DNA of 12,861 nucleotides from Caldisericaceae bacterium. Lineage in GTDB: Bacteria; Caldisericota; Caldisericia; Caldisericales; Caldisericaceae. Where the stretch lies: positions 1-12,861 of the forward strand of contig JALSNB010000129.1 of NCBI GenBank assembly GCA_026987225.1, read 5' to 3'. Shown here in pieces: positions 7,008-12,861 of the stretch. Both the position numbers and the translations under genes were made by a program. Under the pieces are notes generated by a model. The model ran no database searches. It had not been told where the DNA came from and was given only the letters and a program-made list of their open reading frames with translations. Position 1 is the stretch's first letter; each line of letters opens with the position of its first letter.

Positions 7008-7556
7008 ATGTCGAGAATAGGAAGAAAACCGATTCAGATACCACAAGGCGTAACCGTTAAACTTGGCGAAGGCAATCTGGTAACTGTCAAAGGCCCTAAG
7101 GGTGAGTTAAAAAGAGCGTTTCATCCGGAAATTACAATTGAAATCAAGGATAACGTCGTTACGGTGAAACGTCCGTCGGATGCACCCTTTTACAGAGCAT
7201 TGCACGGCACCACAAGGGCGCTTATAAATAATATGGTAATAGGCGTAACTCAAGGTTTTTCCAAGAGATTGGTAATAAACGAAAAAACGTATAAGGCTGC
7301 TGTAAAAGGTAGAGAAGTTGAATTTGCTTTGGGATTCAGCCACCCCGTAGTAGTGAAGATACCGGAAGGTATTGATGTTACAGTGGAAAAGCAACTTATT
7401 ACCGTATCCGGAATTGATAAGGAGCTTGTCGGGCAATTCGCACAGAAAATAAGGCACCTGAGAAAAGTTGATCCGTACAAGGCGAAAGGTATTATTTACG
7501 AAGGCGAAAAGATCAGAAGAAAAGCTGGAAAGACCATTGCTGCCGGTGCTAAATAA
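7008..7556 (+). CDS. rplF: 50S ribosomal protein L6
   Basis: L6 lies near the factor-binding centre, at the base of the L7/L12 stalk and beside the sarcin-ricin loop. The product is 182 residues, a duplicated two-domain protein of usual length. Seen are [44 protein letters not shown] (beginning at residue 65), LGFSHPV (108-114) and the C-terminal signature [21 protein letters not shown]. The motif GVGYRA that normally joins domain 2 (in L-E-I-x-G-V-G-Y-R-A) is replaced by [10 protein letters not shown] at residues 88-97. AGGAGGTG at about 6996-7003 serves the ATG at 7008. Confidence 0.97.
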   Translation: MSRIGRKPIQIPQGVTVKLGEGNLVTVKGPKGELKRAFHPEITIEIKDNVVTVKRPSDAPFYRALHGTTRALINNMVIGVTQGFSKRLVINEKTYKAAVKGREVEFALGFSHPVVVKIPEGIDVTVEKQLITVSGIDKELVGQFAQKIRHLRKVDPYKAKGIIYEGEKIRRKAGKTIAAGAK

Positions 7557-7567
7557 GGAGGTCATGC

Positions 7568-7936
7568 ATGATTAAAAAGAAGAATAGGAAAGAGCTAAGG
7601 CAGATGAGACATGCGAGAATCAGGAAGCACCTCAGCGGTACTCCGGATCGTCCTCGTCTCTCGGTATTCATTAGCTTGAAGAATATTTATGCACAAATAA
7701 TTGACGATACAAAAGGCGAAACGCTTGTTTCGGCTTCCACACTTGAGAAGGAACTTAAGGGTAAGTTAAGCAGCGGGAAAAGTGTGGATGCGGCAAAGCA
7801 GGTAGGTGCATTGATTGCCGAAAGGGCGCTGAGTAAAGGAATTAAAGAAGTTGCTTTTGACAGAGGCGGTTTCCTTTACCATGGTAGAGTTAAAGCTCTT
7901 GCTGATGCGGCAAGGGAAAAAGGGCTCAAGTTTTAG
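7568..7936 (+). CDS. rplR: 50S ribosomal protein L18
   Basis: L18 binds 5S rRNA and, with L5, attaches it to the central protuberance. The product is 122 residues, normal size. The basic N-terminal tail runs to [20 protein letters not shown], followed by [41 protein letters not shown] and the C-terminal [19 protein letters not shown], all family hallmarks. AAGGAGGT at about 7556-7563 overlaps the end of rplF. The stop at 7934-7936 is part of the AGGAGGTG that serves rpsE. Confidence 0.97.
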   Translation: MIKKKNRKELRQMRHARIRKHLSGTPDRPRLSVFISLKNIYAQIIDDTKGETLVSASTLEKELKGKLSSGKSVDAAKQVGALIAERALSKGIKEVAFDRGGFLYHGRVKALADAAREKGLKF

Positions 7937-7942
7937 GAGGTG
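7935..7942 (+). promoter_or_regulatory. Ribosome binding site that fixes the rpsE start
   Basis: AGGAGGTG starts on the last bases of rplR. A GTG at 7940 is in frame but is part of this site; the next in-frame GTG at 7946 is 5 nt after AGGAGG and is preferred. The ATG at 7944 is out of frame and meets a stop at once. Confidence 0.8.
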
Positions 7943-7945
7943 AAT

Positions 7946-8479
7946 GTGAACAACAATAATCCAAGAAGGCGCAGACCTGTTGAAAAGAAAGAATTTGAGG
8001 AAGAAATTCTTCAAATCGATAGAGTTACGAAAGTTGTTAAAGGCGGAAAGATTTTAAAGTTCAGAGTAGTTATGGTTATAGGAGACAAAAAAGGAAGAGT
8101 TGGAATCGGAGTCGGTAAGGCAAGGGAAATTCCCGCCGCAATAGCGAAAGGCATTGCCGATGCAAAGAGGAATATTGTTCATGTGCCTCTTAAAAATAAT
8201 ACAATTCCCACAAGGATTACAGCCAAATTTGACGCCGCATACGTATTTCTCGCACCGGCCGTTCCGGGGACGGGAATTGTTGCCGGCAGAGTGATAAGGG
8301 CAATTGCCGATAAAGCTGGAATTCAAGATATACTGTCAAAATCCCTTGGCACATCCAATCCGCTTAATATCGCACGTGCGACTTTAAAAGCTTTCCAGGA
8401 TATGAATACTGTTCTTCATAGGAATTCTTTAAGAAAGAAAACGGTTGTTGGAGGTGGAGATGAGACTTCAGGATCTTAA
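7946..8479 (+). CDS. rpsE: 30S ribosomal protein S5
   Basis: S5 guards mRNA entry and decoding accuracy, and its N-terminal loop is where spectinomycin-resistance changes occur. The product is 177 residues from a GTG start. An asparagine-rich leader (four Asn in a row) precedes the double-stranded RNA-binding domain with VTKVVKGGKILKF (residues 28-40) and GDKKGRVGIGVGKA (46-59). The C-terminal domain has PAVPGTGIVAGRVIRAI, SLGTSNPLN and RATLKAF. The final glycine-rich tail (VVGGGDETSGS) is encoded over the rplO ribosome binding site and start, a 20-nt overlap. In most bacteria rpmD comes next; here there is no room for it. Confidence 0.97.
   Translation: MNNNNPRRRRPVEKKEFEEEILQIDRVTKVVKGGKILKFRVVMVIGDKKGRVGIGVGKAREIPAAIAKGIADAKRNIVHVPLKNNTIPTRITAKFDAAYVFLAPAVPGTGIVAGRVIRAIADKAGIQDILSKSLGTSNPLNIARATLKAFQDMNTVLHRNSLRKKTVVGGGDETSGS
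8450..8457 (+). promoter_or_regulatory. Ribosome binding site that fixes the rplO start
   Basis: GGAGGTGG inside the last codons of rpsE, with GGAGG ending 5 nt before the ATG at 8460. Earlier in-frame TTG codons at 8445 and 8448 lie ahead of or on this site and are not favoured. Confidence 0.8.
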
Positions 8480-8882
8480 ACCAAAAGCGCATTCCAAGAA
8501 AAGAAAAAGAATTGTCGGAAGGGGCGACGGTTCAGGACGCGGTACCTATGCGACTTACGGATTAAAAGGTGCAAAGGCACGTTCCGGAGGAACGAAACAG
8601 AAAGGATTTGAAGGCGGCCAAACCCCGCTTTACAGGCGCCTTCCCAAGCTCAGAGGATTTAAACCTCTCAGCAAAGTGGAATTTATAGAAGTCAACGTGG
8701 AAATGCTCGAGAAATTAGCCGGGGATAAGGAAGCAATAAACCTTAATGAACTGTTTGACGGTAAGGTAAAAGTTTTGGGTAGGGGAGAAATTAAAAAACC
8801 CATTTCAGTAAAGGCTTCAAAATTTTCAAAAACCGCCAGGGAAAAAATAGAAAATGCAAAAGGCAAAGCAGAGGTAATTTAG
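8460..8882 (+). CDS. rplO: 50S ribosomal protein L15
   Basis: L15 is a late assembly protein whose long N-terminal tail penetrates the 23S rRNA core. The product is 140 residues, a little shorter than the usual 145-150. The start MRLQDLKPKAHSKKRKRIVG and GRGDGSGRG (residues 20-28) fit the family, as do ARSGGTKQKGFEGGQTPLYRR and LPKLRGF. The stretch 29-40 reads TYATYGLKGAKA where most bacteria have a GRGHKGQKA-like segment. The C-terminal domain is a usual IKKPISVKASKFSKTAREKIE fold with GGxAEVI-like end (GKAEVI). It overlaps rpsE by 20 nt, and secY starts 1 nt after its stop. Confidence 0.96.
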   Translation: MRLQDLKPKAHSKKRKRIVGRGDGSGRGTYATYGLKGAKARSGGTKQKGFEGGQTPLYRRLPKLRGFKPLSKVEFIEVNVEMLEKLAGDKEAINLNELFDGKVKVLGRGEIKKPISVKASKFSKTAREKIENAKGKAEVI

Positions 8883-8883
8883 C

Positions 8884-10152
8884 ATGTGGGAAACACTAAA
8901 GCGTGCGTTTAAACTAAAAGAACTTCGTAAAAGAATATGGGTTACTTTAATCCTGTTTATTCTGTTCAGGCTCGGAACTTACATACCCGTGCCCGGAATA
9001 AACAGGGCGGCAATCCAGGGCCTTTTGCAGAAAGGCGGTTTCCTTGCATTGCTTGACCTTTTCTCCGGTGGTGGATTCGGAAACTTTTCTATTTTTGCAT
9101 TAAGCGTTATTCCGTATATTAACGCATCCATTATTTTGCAGCTTCTTACAGCTGTTATACCTTCCCTTGAGCAACTTGCAAAGGAAGGCGGGGAAGAAGG
9201 GCAAAAGAAGATGGCTGCTTATACGAGGCAGTTAACCGTTTTACTTGCTGCGCTTCAGGCATTCTCCGTTCTTATCATGTTTAAAAACTACCTGATCAGT
9301 AACAGCTTGCTTTTAAAAATCGTTATTATTATGAGTTTGATTGCGGGCTCTTATATCGTTTTGTGGCTTGGCGAAATCATGACCGACAAGGGCATAGGAA
9401 ACGGTGTTTCCCTTATCATCTTTGCGGGCATTGTAAGTAGAATACCTGTCGGATTGGTGGAAGTCAGGCAGCTCTATTCCGCTCATTCTCTCAGTGTTGC
9501 TTCCATTGTAGGCGAAGTACTCGGTATGCTTGTTTTGATAGTCGGTGTTATCTATGCATACCAGGCGGAAAGAAGAATTCCCGTGCAGTACGCAAAAAGA
9601 ATCGTGGGAAGAAAAGTTTACGGCGGACAATCCACCTATATTCCTTTGAGGCTTGTCCAGGCCGGCGTGCTTCCCATCATTTTCGCCGTATCCGTAATGA
9701 TGTTTCCGGTAACGATAGGGCAATTCTGGCCTAACTCGTGGTTCAACGTTCATATTGCAAAACCTTATTTCGGAAGCCCCACAGGACTTTGGTATAATAT
9801 TATCTACTTCGGGCTTATCGTATTCTTCACGTATTTCTATACCGAGCTTACGTATGATCCGATTCAACTCAGTGACGATCTTAAAAAATACGGAGGATTT
9901 ATTCCCGGAATCAGGCCCGGAGAACCTACTGCTCAATACATTGCAAGCGTTTTGAACAAGATTGTTTTGCCTACGTCCATATTCCTCGGTCTGGTTGCCG
10001 TTATCCCGAATTTGATTTTTAGGAAAATGGCAGTAACGGCGTTTGTGTTCGGAGGCACTTCGATATTGATTATTATTGGTGTTGCGCTTGAAACGATGCA
10101 GGAGATAGAGGCATACCTCCTGATGAGACATTACAAAGGCTTCTTGAAATGA
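8884..10152 (+). CDS. secY: Protein translocase channel subunit SecY
   Basis: SecY is the channel of the Sec translocon in the cytoplasmic membrane, working with SecE, SecG and SecA. The product is 422 residues with ten expected membrane segments; the first is at about 18-36 (IWVTLILFILFRLGTYIPV). Family signatures: LFSGGGFGNFSIFALSVIPY (59-78), the lateral-gate segment INASIILQLL (79-88), LGEIMTDKGIGNGVSLIIFAGI (162-183, long loop with GIGNG), the cytoplasmic loop YAKRIVGRKVYGGQSTYIPL (236-255), LKKYGGFIPGIRPG (333-346) and MRHYKGFLK at the C-terminus. AGAGGT at 8870-8875 inside rplO serves the ATG at 8884. It overlaps adk by 4 nt. Confidence 0.98.
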   Translation: MWETLKRAFKLKELRKRIWVTLILFILFRLGTYIPVPGINRAAIQGLLQKGGFLALLDLFSGGGFGNFSIFALSVIPYINASIILQLLTAVIPSLEQLAKEGGEEGQKKMAAYTRQLTVLLAALQAFSVLIMFKNYLISNSLLLKIVIIMSLIAGSYIVLWLGEIMTDKGIGNGVSLIIFAGIVSRIPVGLVEVRQLYSAHSLSVASIVGEVLGMLVLIVGVIYAYQAERRIPVQYAKRIVGRKVYGGQSTYIPLRLVQAGVLPIIFAVSVMMFPVTIGQFWPNSWFNVHIAKPYFGSPTGLWYNIIYFGLIVFFTYFYTELTYDPIQLSDDLKKYGGFIPGIRPGEPTAQYIASVLNKIVLPTSIFLGLVAVIPNLIFRKMAVTAFVFGGTSILIIIGVALETMQEIEAYLLMRHYKGFLK

Positions 10153-10799
10153 AAACGCATATAATTCTTCTCGGCCCGCCCGGGGCAGGTAAAGGGACAC
10201 AGGGACAGTTAATTGGTGAAAAATTGAATATCCCTTTTATATCTTCGGGTGATGCGCTTAGGGAAGAATTCGGGGGGAATACTGAAATTGCGGAAAAGTT
10301 TAAGAAATATATAAATGCGGGATTACTTGTCCCGGATGATGTGGTGGAGGAGTTTATCGAAACTTTATTGGACAAATATAACCTTGAAAAAGGATTTATT
10401 TTCGACGGGTTTCCGAGAACCGTTCATCAAGCCGGTTTTATTATGGATTATCTAAAGGCAAAAAACATCCCTCTTGATGTCGTGCTTTACTTATCGATAC
10501 CCGACGAAGAAGTTGTGAAGAGAATCAGCGGCAGAAGAATATGTCCTAAATGCGGAGCTGTTTACAATATTTATTTTAATCCGCCGAAAAACGACAATCT
10601 ATGCGATAAGTGCGGAGCAAAACTTGTTCAGAGAGACGATGATAAGGAAAACGTAGTTGAAAAAAGAATCAAAGTTTACGAAAAAGAAACCGCTCCACTT
10701 ATAGAATTTTTTAAGGAAAAGCAGCTCCTAAAAGAGATAGATGCAGTTGGCAGTGTTGAAAGCGTGCAATACAGGATTCAAGAGGTGTTAAATGGTTGA
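10149..10799 (+). CDS. adk: Adenylate kinase, long form with zinc LID
   Basis: Adenylate kinase catalyses ATP + AMP = 2 ADP in the cytoplasm. The product is 216 residues, the long bacterial form. The P-loop GPPGAGKG is at 9-16, the AMP-site region SSGDALRE at 32-39, DGFPRT at 86-91, and the LID domain carries CPKC (132-135) and CDKC (152-155), a four-cysteine zinc site as in Gram-positive and thermophilic enzymes. The DDDKENVVEKRIKVYEKETAPL segment (shown as DDDKENVV and RIKVYEKETAPL) is typical of the C-terminal core. The AMP-site motif is usually STGDML/LLR; here Ser and Ala replace Thr and Met/Leu. The start overlaps the secY stop (ATGA), with only a weak AAAGG at 10135-10139, so coupling is likely. 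It overlaps map by 8 nt. Confidence 0.98.
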   Translation: MKTHIILLGPPGAGKGTQGQLIGEKLNIPFISSGDALREEFGGNTEIAEKFKKYINAGLLVPDDVVEEFIETLLDKYNLEKGFIFDGFPRTVHQAGFIMDYLKAKNIPLDVVLYLSIPDEEVVKRISGRRICPKCGAVYNIYFNPPKNDNLCDKCGAKLVQRDDDKENVVEKRIKVYEKETAPLIEFFKEKQLLKEIDAVGSVESVQYRIQEVLNG

Positions 10800-11538
10800 A
10801 ATAAAAACCATGGAAGAGATTGAAAAAATGCAAAAATCTGGTAAAATTTTACGTCAGGCTCTGGAATTAATGAGAAAGAATGCCGTTCCGGGTATTTCTA
10901 CGAAAGAGCTTGATAAAATTGCAGAAGATTTTATAAGGAGCAAAGAAGCCATTCCTGCCTGTAAAGGGTATGAAGGCTTTCCGGGTACTATGTGCATTTC
11001 TGTAAACGATGAAGTCGTTCACGGGATACCGGGGAGCAGAAAACTTAAGGAAGGCGATGTTGTTTCTTTTGATTCCTGTGTTTTGCTTGATGGATGGTAT
11101 GCGGACTCTGCAATTACCGTAATTGTTGGGAAAAGCAATAACGAAAAGGACAAAAAACTTGTTGAAGTTACGGAGAAGGCGCTTTACGAAGGAATAGCAC
11201 AGGCGGTTGTGGGAAACAGAATAGGCGATATTTCCAATGCCGTGCAGAATTTTGTAGAGAAAAACGGCTTCTCTGTAGTGCGCGATTATACCGGGCACGG
11301 TATCGGTAGGCATTTGCACGAAGAGCCTTCCGTTCCGAATTTTGGCAGTAAAGGGAGAGGTTTGTTATTGAAAGAAGGGATGTGTATAGCTATTGAACCA
11401 ATGGTTTGTGCAGGGAATTATAAGTTGTATACGGCGGACGACGGGTGGACTGCCAAAACGGTTGACCACTCGAATGCAGCTCATTTTGAGCACACTGTTG
11501 CCATTACAAGAAATGGGCCTAAAATTCTTACCGAATGA
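10792..11538 (+). CDS. map: Methionine aminopeptidase, type I
   Basis: Removes the initiator methionine from nascent proteins after deformylation. The product is 248 residues without an N-terminal zinc-finger extension, as in E. coli-type enzymes. All five expected metal ligands are present: Asp94 and Asp105 (in [15 protein letters not shown]), His169 (in [12 protein letters not shown]), Glu202 (IEPM) and Glu233 (FEHTV). The substrate-pocket His77 (VVHGIP) and His176 (HEEP) are also conserved, so the enzyme should be active. AGAGGTG at 10781-10787, inside adk, precedes the ATG at 10792. The adk-map pair within the ribosomal cluster is a common arrangement and links translation output with N-terminal processing. 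Confidence 0.98.
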   Translation: MVEIKTMEEIEKMQKSGKILRQALELMRKNAVPGISTKELDKIAEDFIRSKEAIPACKGYEGFPGTMCISVNDEVVHGIPGSRKLKEGDVVSFDSCVLLDGWYADSAITVIVGKSNNEKDKKLVEVTEKALYEGIAQAVVGNRIGDISNAVQNFVEKNGFSVVRDYTGHGIGRHLHEEPSVPNFGSKGRGLLLKEGMCIAIEPMVCAGNYKLYTADDGWTAKTVDHSNAAHFEHTVAITRNGPKILTE

Positions 11539-11546
11539 GAGGTGAT
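11538..11546 (+). promoter_or_regulatory. Ribosome binding site that favours the downstream infA start
   Basis: AGAGGTGAT sits between the in-frame ATG at 11535, which overlaps the map stop as ATGA, and the ATG at 11550. The position before 11550 favours the second start, which gives the standard IF-1 length; the spacing is short (about 3-7 nt depending on the pairing). Confidence 0.65.
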
Positions 11547-11549
11547 AGT

Positions 11550-11765
11550 ATGAGTAAGAAACAGGTAATAGAGACCGAAGGTGTGGTAGTGGAAACGTTA
11601 CCTGGGACGATGTTCCGGGTAAAACTTGCTAATGGCAAAATAGTGCTTGCTCATATCAGCGGGAAGATGAGGCTTCATTTCATAAGAATACTTCCCGGTG
11701 ATAGGGTAAGGCTCGAATTTACGCCGTATGATTTATCCACTGCACGCATAGTTTACAGATTATAA
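11550..11765 (+). CDS. infA: Translation initiation factor IF-1
   Basis: IF-1 occupies the 30S A site during initiation and helps IF-2 and IF-3. The product is 71 residues from the ATG at 11550, one OB-fold domain, matching the normal 70-72. Conserved segments are [58 protein letters not shown] and the end RIVYRL. An upstream in-frame ATG at 11535 would add five residues (MRGDS) and overlaps the map stop; it is less likely because the best ribosome binding site lies after it. The gene is followed after 18 nt by rpmJ. Confidence 0.97.
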   Translation: MSKKQVIETEGVVVETLPGTMFRVKLANGKIVLAHISGKMRLHFIRILPGDRVRLEFTPYDLSTARIVYRL

Positions 11766-11783
11766 CGAAAGGAGTGTTTAAAA

Positions 11784-11897
11784 ATGAAAGTAAGATCATC
11801 CGTTAAAAAGATGTGTCCGAAATGCAAAATCGTAAGAAGAAGAGGAAAGTTAATGGTTATTTGTGAAAATCCGAAGCATAAGCAGAGACAAAAGTAG
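11784..11897 (+). CDS. rpmJ: 50S ribosomal protein L36, zinc form
   Basis: L36 is a tiny zinc-ribbon protein that ties together 23S rRNA helices near L6 and L16. This 37-codon reading frame is easy to miss because of its size. It begins [14 protein letters not shown] and ends NPKHKQRQK. The zinc ligands are Cys11, Cys14, Cys27 and His32, the standard C-X2-C-X12-C-X4-H arrangement of the cysteine-containing form. AAAGGAG at 11768-11774 lies 9 nt before the ATG at 11784. The position between infA and rpsM is the usual one for this gene, which supports the call. The stop overlaps the AGGAGG of rpsM. Confidence 0.98.
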   Translation: MKVRSSVKKMCPKCKIVRRRGKLMVICENPKHKQRQK

Positions 11898-11907
11898 GAG
11901 GTAAAAA

Positions 11908-12279
11908 GTGGCAAGAATTAGCGGTGTAGATTTACCCAAAGATAAAAGAATCGATATTGCGCTTACCTACATATACGGAATAGGTAAACACAATTCGAAA
12001 GATGTGGTGGCTAAAGCGAACGTGCCTCTTAAAAAGGTAAAAGACTTGACACCCGAAGAAATTAAAGCAATCGAGGAAGTCATCAAAAGGGATTACGTAG
12101 TGGAAGGTGACTTGAGAAAGCAGATTGCACAGAATATTAAGAAGCTTATGGAGATTAACTGCTACAGGGGTATTCGGCATAAGAGAGGCCTTCCGGTAAG
12201 AGGGCAGCGCACGAGAACAAATGCAAGAACTCGTAAAGGGCCGAAGAAGACTGTCGGTTCCAAGAGAAAAGCTTCATAG
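11908..12279 (+). CDS. rpsM: 30S ribosomal protein S13
   Basis: S13 sits on top of the 30S head, forms bridges B1a and B1b to the large subunit (the latter with L5), and its basic tail touches the P-site tRNA. The product is 123 residues from a GTG start at 11908, preceded by AGGAGG at 11896-11901 with a 6-nt gap. Family features: [20 protein letters not shown] at the start, YIYGIGK (21-27), [20 protein letters not shown] (69-88), and the C-terminal [17 protein letters not shown] (91-107). The tail is strongly basic. rpsK follows after 14 nt. Confidence 0.98.
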   Translation: MARISGVDLPKDKRIDIALTYIYGIGKHNSKDVVAKANVPLKKVKDLTPEEIKAIEEVIKRDYVVEGDLRKQIAQNIKKLMEINCYRGIRHKRGLPVRGQRTRTNARTRKGPKKTVGSKRKAS

Positions 12280-12293
12280 CGTAAGGAGGAAAG

Positions 12294-12683
12294 ATGGCTA
12301 AAAAAAGAAGAAGCTCCAAAAAAAGAGCGCATAAAATAACGGGAAAAGCGAAAGTTTACATACATTCCACGTTTAACAATACGATTGTTACGGTTACTGA
12401 CGAGCAGGGCAATGTGGCAACATGGTCTTCTGCCGGAGCGGCGGGCTTTAAAGGTTCCAAAAAGGGTACGCCGTTTGCCGCACAGCTTGCCGCCCAAAAA
12501 GCAGCGGAGCAGGCACTTAATTTAGGTGCCAAAAGAGTTTCCGTTCTTGTAAAAGGCGGTGGCTCCGGAAGAGAAGTTGCCATAAGGGCTTTGCAGTCTG
12601 CAGGGCTTGAAATCGAAGAGATAAAAGATATTACTCCGATTCCGCATAACGGCTGCAGGCCAAGAAAATTGAGAAGGGTATAA
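12294..12683 (+). CDS. rpsK: 30S ribosomal protein S11
   Basis: S11 is part of the 30S platform near the E site and the mRNA exit, contacting S18 and S6. The product is 129 residues, normal size. It has a basic start, [20 protein letters not shown] (21-40), [21 protein letters not shown] (44-64, given as [11 protein letters not shown] and KGTPFAAQ), and the C-terminal [12 protein letters not shown] signature. The turn usually written KGPGSGRE is KGGGSGRE here (residues 87-94), with Gly89 in place of Pro. AAGGAGGAAAG precedes the ATG at 12294. rpsD follows after 11 nt. Confidence 0.98.
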   Translation: MAKKRRSSKKRAHKITGKAKVYIHSTFNNTIVTVTDEQGNVATWSSAGAAGFKGSKKGTPFAAQLAAQKAAEQALNLGAKRVSVLVKGGGSGREVAIRALQSAGLEIEEIKDITPIPHNGCRPRKLRRV

Positions 12684-12694
12684 GGAGGTTTGAA

Positions 12695-12861
12695 GTGGCA
12701 AGATATACGGATCCTTTATGCAGGGTTTGCCGTGCTTACGGTAAAAAACTTTTCCTGAAAGGCGAAAGATGTTATACGAAGAAATGTCCTATGGAAAGAG
12801 GAAGGGGACTTCCCGGACAGAAGCAGGTTACTTTGCATTTTAGCAAACCTTCCGATTATAA
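12695..12861 (+). CDS. rpsD: 30S ribosomal protein S4, N-terminal part (cut by window end)
   Basis: S4 starts assembly of the 30S body, binds the five-way junction of 16S rRNA, and in many bacteria regulates its own operon. Fifty-five codons plus two bases are present. From the GTG at 12695 the protein reads [12 protein letters not shown] with zinc ligands Cys9, Cys12, Cys26 and Cys31 (C-X2-C-X13-C-X4-C), as in Thermus S4, followed by RYTKKC-like [25 protein letters not shown] at 12682-12689 gives a 5-nt gap. The S4 and RNA-binding domains lie past the window edge; rpoA and rplQ would be expected next but are not seen. Confidence 0.97.
   Translation, partial: MARYTDPLCRVCRAYGKKLFLKGERCYTKKCPMERGRGLPGQKQVTLHFSKPSDY

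Noticed and set aside
9769..9798. TATAAT at 9793-9798 with a TG before it, and TTCGGA about 18 nt upstream, as a possible internal promoter for adk and map
   Set aside because: The -35 match is poor and the bases encode the conserved Trp-Tyr-Asn-Ile part of SecY in an AT-rich stretch; one -10 match is expected by chance in 12.9 kb.
10108..10119. Small inverted repeat GAGG-CATA-CCTC near the end of secY
   Set aside because: Only four base pairs and no T-run follows; it is within coding sequence and too weak to call a terminator or regulatory hairpin.
9313..10200. 295-codon open frame on the minus strand opposite secY
   Set aside because: It lies antisense to a complete, well-conserved secY and adk start, its translation shows no recognisable domain, and it is rich in Arg, Asn, His and Tyr as expected from a shadow frame.

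Overview
The window is one unbroken, plus-strand bacterial ribosomal-protein gene cluster. It starts in the last codons of tuf (EF-Tu), then carries the whole S10 operon set, the whole spc set, and the first part of the alpha set, and it is cut off inside rpsD (S4). I support 29 genes, of which the first and the last are partial. Nothing lies on the minus strand. The longest gap between genes is 21 nt (tuf to rpsJ), so there is no intergenic space to annotate, and I see no promoter, terminator, RNA gene, repeat, mobile element or CRISPR array.

Layout: tuf' | rpsJ rplC rplD rplW rplB rpsS rplV rpsC rplP rpmC rpsQ (S10 set) | rplN rplX rplE rpsZ(rpsN) rpsH rplF rplR rpsE rplO secY (spc set, without rpmD) | adk map infA rpmJ rpsM rpsK rpsD' (alpha set with inserted adk, map and infA). 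Genes are separated by 1-21 nt or overlap by 4, 8 or 20 nt. Most starts are preceded by a strong AGGAGG-type ribosome binding site, often lying inside the end of the gene before. Together the genes make the core small- and large-subunit proteins, the Sec translocon channel into which nascent proteins are fed (SecY), the enzyme that removes the initiator methionine (Map), an initiation factor (IF-1), and adenylate kinase for nucleotide balance.

Organism: a bacterium, shown by bacterial-type SecY, IF-1, L36, S14 and Shine-Dalgarno sites, with the standard genetic code. Base composition looks to be in the low-to-middle 40s percent GC by eye (not computed). Arginine is written mostly as AGA/AGG, and the S14, L36, S4, L24 and Adk proteins all keep their zinc-binding cysteines. 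These traits are common in anaerobic or thermophilic lineages such as Thermotogota, Caldisericota, Coprothermobacterota and some Firmicutes. I cannot name the phylum from the window alone.

I found no undescribed system here. What deserves a second look is lineage-specific variation within an ordinary operon: the missing rpmD (L30) between rpsE and rplO, a lysine-rich extension of about 28 residues at the N-terminus of L5, and departures from normally conserved motifs in L15, L6, L22, L4 and S11.
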